The position numbers and the translations under genes were made by a program. This document shows positions 1 through 6,041 of a stretch of 15,847 nt of DNA, in pieces (the first letter of the stretch is position 1; each line of letters opens with the position of its first letter). Below the pieces are notes generated by a model. The model was not told the DNA's origin. It saw only the letters and a program-made list of their open reading frames with translations, and did no database searches. Source of the DNA: DAOTVS01 sp034436375 (lineage in GTDB: Bacteria > Chloroflexota > Anaerolineae > SpSt-313). Location: contig DAOTVS010000218.1 in assembly GCA_034436375.1 (NCBI GenBank), forward strand, positions 1 to 15,847, written 5' to 3'.

Positions 1-34
1 TTCCGATCTTCGGACCCGTCACTTGGTGCAGGGT

Positions 35-108
35 CGCTCAACACTTTATGTGCTCAAGCAGGTTGAGCGGCTAAAGCCCGCCACTACAAGAGGAGTGTCA
101 GGTGACAC
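35..108. repeat. Intergenic stem-loop repeats at left edge
   Basis: CGCTCAAC (35-42) is perfectly complementary to GTTGAGCG (62-69), and GTGTCA (95-100) pairs with TGACAC (103-108) around a two-base gap. Between them lies a GGCTAAAGCC core (69-78) of the kind often seen in dispersed bacterial intergenic repeats. No coding sequence is credible in 1-155. The stretch lies downstream of the leftward kinase gene and may help end its transcript, but the role is inferred only. Confidence 0.5.
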
Positions 109-125
109 CCATTTGTCTACAGTAT

Positions 126-156
126 GCCACGTTGTAGAAGGACGTGGTGGCTTTTT
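126..156 (+). terminator. Possible rightward terminator
   Basis: GCCAC (126-130) can pair with GTGGC (147-151), or CCACG (127-131) with CGTGG (143-147), and the stem is followed directly by TTTTT (152-156). This would stop a rightward transcript from outside the window converging on the kinase gene. The stem is short and the loop long, so the call is weak. There is no T-run on the leftward strand. Confidence 0.3.
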
Positions 157-1148
157 CAGGGCAGATTGGCCAGCGCTTGCGCAGCGATTCTCTCATGGAG
201 GGCAGGCGTTACGGTGATGCCGGCAGCCTCCATGGCCAGGAGCACGGCGCCGACGACAGGGGGCGTGCTCAACACCACGTGCTGCACTGCGGGTGATTCG
301 GCCCGCACCGGCGCCAGAATGGCCTCCAGCAACAGTGGGTCCTGTGAACGAAAGACGCCCCCGGCCAACACCAGCGTAAAGGGGGTGCCGCTCAAACCCA
401 GACGGCGGGCGACAGCCGCCGCATTCTGCCCCTGTTCGCTGCCGGCATGGCGAATGACCTCCTGCGCTACGGCGTCGCCTGCGGCGGCAACCTCAAAGAC
501 CATGGGCGCAAGCGCCGCCCGTGGCCGCTCTGCGTGCCCGCGCAGGATCTTTTCCAGGAGATCGATGGTGTCGCGGGCGTCATAGAGCCGGCAAAAGCGC
601 TCAGTGAGGGCGGTGGGGCCGTTGCGCCCGGTGTGGGCCATGGCGACGGCGCGCAGGGCCAGGGTGACGATATCGCCCGCGCCCCCCAGGTCACCAAAGT
701 TCGGTCCTTCGCCGTAAGTGCGAAAGCGCTCGCCGCGCTGGTTGCAGCCGGCGACGTTGGCGCCGGTGCCGGCAATGATAACCACTCCCACGCCATCGGC
801 CGTACCGGCGCGCAGAGCGCCAAAGGTATCGTTGACCAGCACTCGCGGCCCGGGCACACCCAGACGCGCGACCACGGCCTCCAGGCGCGCCAGGTCACCC
901 GGCCAATCGAGGCCGGCCAGGGCATAGCCGGCGCCGCAAAGCTCGCCGACCTGCAGCCCGTTTACGGCCAGCGCCTGGTTCAGCGCTTTGTTGTAGGCCT
1001 GGTAAGCGCCCTCCAGCCCGACGCCTTCCCAGTTGCCGGGGCCCGCACGCCCGCCGCCATGCACGCGGCCCTCCTCGTCGGCGATCAGGGCGTGGGTTTT
1101 GGTGGCGCCCGCGTCGATGCCCAGGTAGAGGCGGGGGGTATGGGGCAT
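156..1148 (-). CDS. BadF/BadG-type ATPase, N-acetylglucosamine kinase-like
   Basis: Predicted cytoplasmic sugar kinase of 330 residues in the BadF/BadG/BcrA/BcrD ATPase family, whose characterised members include eukaryotic and bacterial N-acetylglucosamine kinases that make GlcNAc-6-phosphate. Visible ASKHA-fold motifs are the N-terminal phosphate loop DAGATKTH (12-19), VLVNDTFGALRAG around D107 (the candidate catalytic base), the second phosphate motif AGTGAN (126-131), and an adenosine-type LAGG near 261. The ATG at 1148 is preceded by AAAGGAG at good spacing; an upstream in-frame ATG at 1178 lacks one. It lies 200 bp downstream of the GH4 gene on the same strand, with repeats in the gap, so it may be co-transcribed or have its own promoter. 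The exact sugar (GlcNAc, glucosamine or a disaccharide) cannot be read from sequence. The family is secure, the substrate inferred. Confidence 0.85.
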   Translation of the reverse strand: MPHTPRLYLGIDAGATKTHALIADEEGRVHGGGRAGPGNWEGVGLEGAYQAYNKALNQALAVNGLQVGELCGAGYALAGLDWPGDLARLEAVVARLGVPGPRVLVNDTFGALRAGTADGVGVVIIAGTGANVAGCNQRGERFRTYGEGPNFGDLGGAGDIVTLALRAVAMAHTGRNGPTALTERFCRLYDARDTIDLLEKILRGHAERPRAALAPMVFEVAAAGDAVAQEVIRHAGSEQGQNAAAVARRLGLSGTPFTLVLAGGVFRSQDPLLLEAILAPVRAESPAVQHVVLSTPPVVGAVLLAMEAAGITVTPALHERIAAQALANLP

Positions 1149-1176
1149 GGTTGCTCCTTTCTTGGGAACACAATGC

Positions 1177-1218
1177 ATGAGGCGTGATGAGTAATAAGTA
1201 AACCGTAATCAGTAAGGT
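1177..1218 (+). repeat. Tandem GTRA heptamer array (left, plus orientation)
   Basis: Six consecutive 7-base units follow a GTRANNN pattern in phase: ATGAGGC, GTGATGA, GTAATAA, GTAAACC, GTAATCA, GTAAGGT. The array lies in the 200-bp gap between the GH4 and kinase genes. Related units occur at six other places in this window. Confidence 0.7.
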
Positions 1219-1327
1219 CGCCTTTTGGCACGCCCGATGCTTCGGACCAGCCTCGCCGGGGCAAATGCCATGAAGAGCAACGATCATTGCGGAATGGTGA
1301 TCTGACTTATCACGGTTTACTTATTAC
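1191..1327. repeat. 16-bp perfect inverted repeat flanking 105 bp
   Basis: GTAATAAGTAAACCGT (1191-1206) is exactly inverted as ACGGTTTACTTATTAC (1312-1327). The arms are made of the heptamer units, so two arrays meet in opposite orientation around about 105 bp with no credible gene. It could fold into a long hairpin between the GH4 and kinase cistrons, or be a small mobile repeat. Function unknown. Confidence 0.7.
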
Positions 1328-1352
1328 GAGTCATGGCGACCTCACGCATCAC
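1300..1352 (-). repeat. Tandem GTRA heptamer array (right, minus orientation)
   Basis: Read on the minus strand: GTGATGC (1352-1346), GTGAGGT (1345-1339), a divergent 11-base break, then GTAATAA, GTAAACC, GTGATAA and GTCAGAT down to 1300. The first unit contains the TGA stop codon of the GH4 gene (1351-1349), so the array begins exactly where that gene ends. Confidence 0.65.
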
Positions 1353-2620
1353 GCGACAAATTGTGGCAGATACCTTGCATTCGTGCGCAGCAGGTCCTCG
1401 AGCAGGGCGGGGGCGCGGTCGGCGCCGGGGCCGAGGGGGTGCGCAACGAGGGCGGCCAAAGCAGCATCACGATTGCCCTCCGCCCCGGCTTGGGCAGCAT
1501 AGAGCTCATAGGTCTTGACGGCGTGCACGAGGCCATCGGCCAGCGGCATCAGGGGCTGCATGGGCAGGGGATGCAGGCCGGCGCGGTCCACACGGCAGGG
1601 CATCTCGCACACCCAGTCGGCCGGCCAGCCGCGGACGGTGCCCCGGTGGCGCGTGTTGATGATGTGCACACTGCCGGTATCGTTGTGCAGGGCATCGATG
1701 AGCTGCCAGGCAGCCGTGGAATAGTGGGCGCCGCCGCGTTTCATCAGCTCGGGTGGGGGCGCGGTAAGAGCGGGGTCAGCGTAGCGCTCGAGAAGCTGGC
1801 GCTCGATCGCCATCACCTCCTCGGCGCGCGTGGGGCTCACGGCCTGATGGGCCACTACCGCCGCTGTGCGGTAATAGTAGTGCAGGTAGCCGCTGGGGAT
1901 GGCCTGCAGCATCTCCAGCAGATAGGGCGGCCCCACCGGGTCTTCCTCGGCGCGCATCCGCTCCAGGAAGGCGGAGAAAACCTGCGGCCAGACGTCGCGC
2001 CCGTCTACTGTGGCGCCCCGCAGCCATGCCAGGTGATTGAGCCCCAGGTAGTCCAGCGCTACCGACGACGGGTCTACGCCCAACTGGCGGGCGATGCTCA
2101 TCTTGTGCCCGATGGGCGAGTTACAGAGCCCCACCGAGTGCGTCTGGGGGGCGTAGCGCTGCAGGGCCTCCGTGACCAGGCCGCTGGGGTTGGTAAAGTT
2201 GATGAGCCACGCCTGCGGGCAGTAGCGCTGCATATCCTGCGCGATGCTCAAGAGTACGGGGATGGTGCGCAACGCCTTGGCAAAGCCGCCCACGCCCGTC
2301 GTCTCCTGCCCCACAAGGCCCCAGCGCCGGCCAAGCAGCTCATCCTCATGGCGCGCCGCCTGTCCGCCCACGCGGATCTGCGTCTCGACAAAGGAGGCGC
2401 CGTCGAGCGCACCGGCGCGGTCGGAGGTCAGGTGCAGCGCGAAGGGCTGCCCGGCTGCCGCGACCATGCGCTGCGCGAACCCGCCCACGACCTCCAGCCG
2501 CTCCATGTCGATATCCATCAGCCAGAGCTCGCTCAGCCCCAGCCGCTCCGCGCCGGCGATGAACCCGTTCACCAGCTCCGGTGTGTAGGTGGACCCCCCA
2601 CCGATAACGGCGATCTTCAT
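1349..2620 (-). CDS. Glycoside hydrolase family 4, 6-phospho-beta-glucosidase subgroup (ChbF-like)
   Basis: A 423-residue GH4 enzyme. This family hydrolyses glycosides by an NAD+- and divalent-metal-dependent oxidation/elimination route. Visible are the Rossmann loop VIGGGST (5-11), the acidic NAD-ribose segment LMDIDMERL (34-42), the NFTNPSG motif (141-147), the metal-site motif CNSP (166-169) and LNHLAWL with H196. The published GH4 grouping assigns CN(V/I)P to 6-phospho-beta-glucosidases; CNSP is a variant of that. Length is close to ChbF and LicH (about 440-450). ATG 2620 follows AAGGAGG at 5 bases; an upstream in-frame extension reads through the deacetylase gene and is rejected. It starts 10 bp after the deacetylase stop, so the two are almost surely one operon, the same pairing as E. 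coli chbF-chbG. Whether the substrate must be 6-phosphorylated is unknown. Confidence 0.88.
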   Translation of the reverse strand: MKIAVIGGGSTYTPELVNGFIAGAERLGLSELWLMDIDMERLEVVGGFAQRMVAAAGQPFALHLTSDRAGALDGASFVETQIRVGGQAARHEDELLGRRWGLVGQETTGVGGFAKALRTIPVLLSIAQDMQRYCPQAWLINFTNPSGLVTEALQRYAPQTHSVGLCNSPIGHKMSIARQLGVDPSSVALDYLGLNHLAWLRGATVDGRDVWPQVFSAFLERMRAEEDPVGPPYLLEMLQAIPSGYLHYYYRTAAVVAHQAVSPTRAEEVMAIERQLLERYADPALTAPPPELMKRGGAHYSTAAWQLIDALHNDTGSVHIINTRHRGTVRGWPADWVCEMPCRVDRAGLHPLPMQPLMPLADGLVHAVKTYELYAAQAGAEGNRDAALAALVAHPLGPGADRAPALLEDLLRTNARYLPQFVA

Positions 2621-2627
2621 GGAAACC

Positions 2628-2641
2628 TCCTTACGCATTAC
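2628..2641 (-). repeat. Two heptamer units at the deacetylase/GH4 junction
   Basis: On the minus strand GTAATGC (2641-2635) and GTAAGGA (2634-2628) overlap the last codons and TAA stop (2633-2631) of the deacetylase gene and run straight into the AAGGAGG ribosome site of the GH4 gene. The repeat therefore both closes one gene and forms part of the start signal of the next. Confidence 0.5.
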
Positions 2642-3524
2642 GCATGAGCTCCCGCAGCGTGCGGTAGCCGATGACCTTGATGCCCAGGTTGCGCACGTAA
2701 TCGCGCAATTCGGGGCTTTGGAATGTGCGATAGTCGGCCGCGCGGCTCGGCGCATCGGGCGTGATGGCGCGCAGCTCGGGCGTATCCTGCGCCGGATGGA
2801 TGATAAAGTGCGTGATACCGGCGGGCAGGGCCGCAAAGGCCTGTTTGGCCTGCTCCAGGCGGTCCTGCGGCCGGTCGAGGGGGAGGCCGGTGATATTGTC
2901 GAGCAGGGGCAAGCCCTGCTCCTCCAATTGGGCCATCAACTGTGTGGCCCAGGCAGCAGTCTGGGCGTCGAGGCCCCGCGCCAGGATCTCGGCCTCCGGC
3001 TGGCGGATGATCATCGGCGGCAGGCGGTACTCCAGAGCTAACTGGACATAAGGCAACATGAACTTGGGATGGACGACGGTGCCCATGTGCGTATCCATAT
3101 GGGTGGCATCGATCCCGCTGACCCGGGCGCGCTCGAGCTGGGCGCGCATCTCCAGGGTCACCGCTTGCGGATCGGCGTGCTCCTGTACGGAGGGTGAATC
3201 GGCGTAGAAGCAGCCCTCGTCATCCAACAGGCCCGAGGCGGGGTCGCGGGTGGAGAGGGGGCCCCAGCGGTAGGTGCGCCACTCGCTGGTGAGGGTGATG
3301 TGCACACCCAGGTCGGCGGCCGGGTGCCCGCGGGCATAGGCGGCGGCATGCAGGGCCCAGGGGCAGGGCATCATCACGGCGCCGCATGAAACCAGGCCGA
3401 AATCGGCGAGCTCGGCAAAGGCGGCCACGCTCGCCTGGCACATGCCCACGTCGTCGGCATGGATGATGACCACACGGTCGGTATCGGCGAGGCCCAGCTT
3501 GCGCAGGATCGGGTTGGGTTGCAT
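2631..3524 (-). CDS. ChbG/YdjC-family carbohydrate deacetylase
   Basis: A 297-residue cytoplasmic deacetylase-like protein of the YdjC/ChbG family (E. coli ChbG, 249 residues, removes one acetyl group from chitobiose-6-phosphate so that the GH4 enzyme ChbF can cleave it). Candidate metal and catalytic residues are D24-D25 in HADDVG, H75 in GVHITLT, the H142-x-D144-x-H146 motif, and H243 in FIIHPA; this spacing is typical of the family. ATG 3524 is preceded by AAGGAGG with a 6-base spacer; an in-frame ATG at 3545 has no such site. It is first in the leftward deacetylase-GH4-kinase set. A perfect TTGACA (3579-3574, minus) lies about 50 bp upstream but no convincing -10 follows. HpnK-type deacetylases belong to the same family, but no hopanoid genes are near, so an amino-sugar oligosaccharide substrate is preferred. 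Confidence 0.85.
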   Translation of the reverse strand: MQPNPILRKLGLADTDRVVIIHADDVGMCQASVAAFAELADFGLVSCGAVMMPCPWALHAAAYARGHPAADLGVHITLTSEWRTYRWGPLSTRDPASGLLDDEGCFYADSPSVQEHADPQAVTLEMRAQLERARVSGIDATHMDTHMGTVVHPKFMLPYVQLALEYRLPPMIIRQPEAEILARGLDAQTAAWATQLMAQLEEQGLPLLDNITGLPLDRPQDRLEQAKQAFAALPAGITHFIIHPAQDTPELRAITPDAPSRAADYRTFQSPELRDYVRNLGIKVIGYRTLRELMRNA

Positions 3525-3580
3525 GGGTGTCCTCCTTTTGACCATATCAACAACACTGAATCTAGCCCAGTCCTGTCAAA

Positions 3581-3609
3581 TGCGCAAAATGGTGAGATAG
3601 TCCTATAAT
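3581..3609 (+). promoter_or_regulatory. Candidate promoter for the CHEV-type GH4 gene
   Basis: TATAAT (3604-3609), a perfect -10 box, stands 17 bp downstream of a weak -35-like TGCGCA (3581-3586). It points at the GH4 gene starting at 3661, giving a leader of about 45 bases. It lies in the 136-bp gap shared with the divergent deacetylase operon, so regulation of the two could be coupled. Confidence 0.45.
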
Positions 3610-3660
3610 AGGCAGCGTTGATGGCTTTTCATTCTTGGCCGGCGCCTGAGGAGGAAGACC

Positions 3661-5049
3661 ATGGCGAACCCTGAACCCGTCACGCTCAAGATTGCCTATA
3701 TCGGCGGTGGCAGCCGCGGCTGGGCGCGTAACCTGATGATGGACCTGGCTCTCTGCCCGGACCTCACGGGCCAGGTAGACCTCTATGATATCGACATGGA
3801 GAGCGCGCGCCTGAACGAACAACTGGGCACATGGCTGCAGGGGCAGCCGGGGGTGGTGTCGCAGTGGCGCTACCGCGCCGTGCCGACCCTGGACGAGGCG
3901 CTGCGCGGGGCCGATTTCGTGGTCGTCTCGATCCAGCCGGGCACGCTCGAGTGCATGGCGGCGGAGGTGGCCATCGCAGAGCGTTATGGTATGTTTTTCC
4001 CCGTCGGCGACAGTATCGGCGCGCCGGGCCTGATGCGCGGCCTGCGCTCGGCCACGATCTATGCCGGCTTTGCCCGCCGCATCGCCGAACTGTGCCCGCA
4101 GGCCTGGGTGATCAACTATACCAACCCGATGACTATCTGCACGCGCACATTGACGCGGGTGGCGCCGGGGCTCAAGGTCTTTGGCTGCTGCCACGAGGTG
4201 TTCGGCGCCCAACGGCTGCTGGCCAACCTGGCCGCCAAGCGCCTGGGGATCTCGCCCGTCCCCTTGCGACAAGAGATCCAGGTGAACGTGCTGGGCATCA
4301 ACCACTTTACGATGATTGATCGGGCCACATATCAGGGACACGACCTGCTGGCCCTGCTGCGCGAGTACATTGCCGAACCCGGCGTGCTCCGGCCTTACAC
4401 TCAGGCCGAGGTCGAGAGCTGGCACGACTGGTTCCGTGATGGCTCGCAGGTCAAGTTCTGGCTGTTCCAGCGCCTCGGCGCGCTGCCGGCCGCCGGCGAC
4501 CGCCACCTGGTGGAGTTCCTGCCCGGCTTTACCCGCTCGCCGGAGGAGCTTTTCCGCTGGGGCGTGATCCGCACCCCAATCTCGTACCGCATTGAACGCT
4601 GGCGCGAGGCCCCTCAGCGGGCCCGCGACCTCATGGCCGGGCGCACGCCGCTGCATCTCGATGCCTCAGGCGAAGAGGGCGTAGCCCAGATGAAGGCCCT
4701 GCTGGGCATGGGCGACCTGATCACCAACGTCAACGTGGAGAACGAGGGGCAGATCCCCGACCTGCCGCGGCACGCGGTGGTAGAGACAAACGCCCACTTT
4801 GCCCGCGATCAGGTGCGCCCGATTATGGCCGGCGCTTTGCCTGCCGGGCTGCAGGCTATCGTAGCGCGGCATGTGGCCAATCAGGAAGCCATCGTCGAGG
4901 CTGCCCTCACCCGCGACCGGGACCTGGCCTTCCAGGCGTTCTACAACGACCCCGCCAACCGCCTGCCGGTGGATGAGTGCTGGCGCATGTTCAATGAGAT
5001 GCTGGCGGCAACGAGTGAGTTCCTGCCGGGCTGGCAGATCGAAGCGTAA
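3661..5049 (+). CDS. Glycoside hydrolase family 4, alpha-glucosidase (CHEV) subgroup
   Basis: A 462-residue GH4 enzyme with the Rossmann motif YIGGGSRGW (13-21), the NAD-binding acidic turn LYDIDME (41-47), NYTNPMT (152-158), the metal-site signature CCHEV (C177, H178, E179, V180) and LGINHF with H215. In the published GH4 subgrouping CHEV marks alpha-glucosidases such as Thermotoga AglA (about 480 residues), CHSV alpha-galactosidases, CHGx alpha-glucuronidases and CDMP 6-phospho-alpha-glucosidases. An NAD+/Mn2+-dependent alpha-glucosidase is thus the best guess, and AglA-like enzymes use unphosphorylated substrates. ATG 3661 follows GAGGAGG at good spacing. It is divergent from the ChbF-like GH4 operon and ends before a large inverted repeat. 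There is no signal peptide, so it is cytoplasmic. Exact specificity needs assay. Confidence 0.87.
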   Translation: MANPEPVTLKIAYIGGGSRGWARNLMMDLALCPDLTGQVDLYDIDMESARLNEQLGTWLQGQPGVVSQWRYRAVPTLDEALRGADFVVVSIQPGTLECMAAEVAIAERYGMFFPVGDSIGAPGLMRGLRSATIYAGFARRIAELCPQAWVINYTNPMTICTRTLTRVAPGLKVFGCCHEVFGAQRLLANLAAKRLGISPVPLRQEIQVNVLGINHFTMIDRATYQGHDLLALLREYIAEPGVLRPYTQAEVESWHDWFRDGSQVKFWLFQRLGALPAAGDRHLVEFLPGFTRSPEELFRWGVIRTPISYRIERWREAPQRARDLMAGRTPLHLDASGEEGVAQMKALLGMGDLITNVNVENEGQIPDLPRHAVVETNAHFARDQVRPIMAGALPAGLQAIVARHVANQEAIVEAALTRDRDLAFQAFYNDPANRLPVDECWRMFNEMLAATSEFLPGWQIEA

Positions 5050-5058
5050 ACGGAGCCT

Positions 5059-5126
5059 TTCAGGTATTCTGGGTGGCCGGGTCTGGAACCATTTGGCTGC
5101 GGGCCTGACCCCCGGGAATACCTGAA
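5059..5126. terminator. Large inverted repeat between convergent genes, possible bidirectional terminator
   Basis: TTCAGGTATTC (5059-5069) and GAATACCTGAA (5116-5126) are perfect 11-bp inverted arms around 46 bp of GC-rich sequence that can fold further (GGTC with GACC). It fills the 84-bp gap between the rightward GH4 gene and the leftward sulfur-carrier gene. The long loop and absence of a T-run are unlike a classical intrinsic terminator, so it may instead be a dispersed repeat. Confidence 0.45.
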
Positions 5127-5133
5127 TGCTGCA

Positions 5134-5385
5134 TCACCCTCCCGCGAGAAAAGGCGGGTAGAGATCGACCCGGTCGCCATCAGCAAGGACCTGTTCCCCG
5201 GGCCGCTTGCTGCCGTTGACGGCGACCAGGCCAATCCATTTCTGAGGGATGTCGAGGCGCTGCAGCAAGTCTGCCACAGTAGCCCCGGGGGGCAGGCGCT
5301 GCGCGAACTGCGCCCCACGCTCGGGCGCGGCAAAGCGCCGCAGGAGCGATTTCAGCTCGACCTGGACCGTGATCTCGTCTGCCAA
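5134..5385 (-). CDS. MoaD/ThiS-type ubiquitin-like sulfur carrier protein
   Basis: An 83-residue protein ending in ...YPPFLAGG. The beta-grasp pattern (EITVQVELK start, LPPGATVADLL, IGLVAVNG, LADGDRVDLYPP near the end) and the C-terminal Gly-Gly are those of MoaD/ThiS sulfur carriers, in which the last glycine is adenylated by an E1-like enzyme and turned into a thiocarboxylate for molybdopterin, thiamine or other sulfur transfer. No MoaB/MoaE, ThiF or ThiG gene is adjacent, so the pathway is open. Start chosen: TTG 5385, because GGAGGAG (5394-5400) lies 8 bases upstream and the predicted promoter would start transcription at about 5412, leaving an in-frame ATG at 5415 outside the message. 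It faces the GH4 gene across an inverted repeat. Confidence 0.8.
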   Translation of the reverse strand: MADEITVQVELKSLLRRFAAPERGAQFAQRLPPGATVADLLQRLDIPQKWIGLVAVNGSKRPGEQVLADGDRVDLYPPFLAGG

Positions 5386-5393
5386 GGCGTTTG

Positions 5394-5400
5394 CTCCTCC
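5394..5400 (-). promoter_or_regulatory. Ribosome binding site that fixes the TTG start
   Basis: On the minus strand GGAGGAG ends 8 bases before TTG 5385. The upstream ATG at 5415 has no purine-rich site before it. This decides for the TTG. Confidence 0.65.
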
Positions 5401-5418
5401 GCTGTCTATCGACATCGA

Positions 5419-5446
5419 ATTGTAGATAGGTGCGAAATGCCGTCAA
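5419..5446 (-). promoter_or_regulatory. Sigma-70-like promoter for the sulfur carrier gene
   Basis: On the minus strand TTGACG (5446-5441) and TACAAT (5424-5419) are separated by 16 bp, each matching five of six consensus bases. The predicted start of transcription is near 5412, about 27 bases before TTG 5385. Confidence 0.6.
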
Positions 5447-5491
5447 GCGAAGGACCCATAGAGTCATCCGAGTGGCAGTGTGCTGCTGCCT

Positions 5492-5505
5492 GAGTCACGC
5501 ATCAC
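5492..5505 (-). repeat. Two heptamer units upstream of the small unknown gene
   Basis: On the minus strand GTGATGC (5505-5499) is followed by GTGACTC (5498-5492). These belong to the same GTRA heptamer family as the units at 1177-1218 and 15102-15122 but lie between divergent genes. Confidence 0.4.
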
Positions 5506-5565
5506 GTTCCCTGGTACGATTCGTGCTCGCCGAGGGGCAAGCGTAGCTGCAGGGAGGTGTATGCC

Positions 5566-5829
5566 ATGGCCGAGCAAACCTATACTCCTATCAGCCTGGT
5601 GGATATCGAGCGCCTGTACGTCGACCCGATCCCCAAGTCATGGAAAGAGCTCGAGGAGCGCACGGTTCATGTTCTGGAGAGGGGCGAGATCAGCGACCGG
5701 CAGTCTCAAGTCATGGTAACCATTCTTCGCACCCTGGAAAGCAAAGGGGTCCCCATGCCGGCCGATGCTGACGATCTCTATCTGATGATGCGGCCGTTGC
5801 TGGAGGCCGTGCCAGGGGGATACGCCTGA
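5566..5829 (+). CDS. Small protein of unknown function
   Basis: I do not recognise this 87-residue protein. It has no signal peptide, membrane segment or cysteine, is rich in charged residues and is probably mostly helical (segments around SWKELEERTVHVLERGE and SQVMVTILRTLESKG), with an acidic ADADDLY stretch and a Gly-Gly-Tyr-Ala end. ATG 5566 was chosen because AGGGAGG (5551-5557) lies 8 bases before it; an in-frame GTG at 5557 overlaps that site. It is divergent from the sulfur-carrier gene and ends just before a nested inverted repeat. The good ribosome site and codon pattern support a real gene, but no function can be offered. Confidence 0.65.
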   Translation: MAEQTYTPISLVDIERLYVDPIPKSWKELEERTVHVLERGEISDRQSQVMVTILRTLESKGVPMPADADDLYLMMRPLLEAVPGGYA

Positions 5830-5858
5830 GAGAGCCCCGGCAGCCCCGCCGGGCAAGA

Positions 5859-6030
5859 ACCTCACCCCTGACCCCGCTCCCCGGCGTGTCCGTGCGCGAG
5901 GGAATCTGCTCCGCGCCGGGGAGGGGGCACCATTATGGCTATTTGGCGGGCTTACCAATCACACACGCCCCTCCCCGGCGCTGGGCGAGCATCGCTCCTA
6001 CACTGCGCCGGGGAGGGGTTGGGGTGAGGT
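5859..6030. repeat. Nested inverted repeat (172 bp) between convergent genes
   Basis: The outer arms start ACCTCACCCC (5859) and end GGGGTGAGGT (6030); their GC-rich bodies also pair, CTCCCCGGCG (5877-5886) with CGCCGGGGAG (6006-6015), with small mismatches. The inner arms are GCGCCGGGGAGGGGGC (5913-5928) and GCCCCTCCCCGGCGC (5967-5981), perfect but for one extra G. The whole gap from the 87-residue gene to the mannosidase gene (5830-6041) is this element, and I see no gene in it. Similar CCTCACCCC/GGGGTGAGG elements are common dispersed repeats in several bacterial phyla. It may terminate transcription from both sides. Confidence 0.65.
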
Positions 6031-6041
6031 CCTTTAGCCGA

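Noticed and set aside
1177..1352. Heptamer arrays as a CRISPR array
   Set aside because: Repeat unit is 7 bases without spacers of 25-40 bases, and no cas genes are present.
1361..2647. Rightward 428-codon open frame opposite the ChbF-like GH4 gene
   Set aside because: Shadow of a well-supported leftward gene; the protein has no plausible domain.
2621..2836. N-terminal extension of the ChbF-like GH4 protein
   Set aside because: The extra 72 residues read through the deacetylase gene in another frame; ATG 2620 has an excellent ribosome site and starts at the Rossmann strand.
3536..3579. Full promoter for the deacetylase operon
   Set aside because: TTGACA (minus, 3579-3574) is perfect, but no -10 box with 15-19 bp spacing is convincing, so it was not listed as a feature.
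3562..4656. Leftward 364-codon open frame opposite the CHEV-type GH4 gene
   Set aside because: It lies fully antisense to a gene with clear family motifs and its own composition is Arg/His/Gln-rich low-information sequence, typical of shadows in high-GC DNA.
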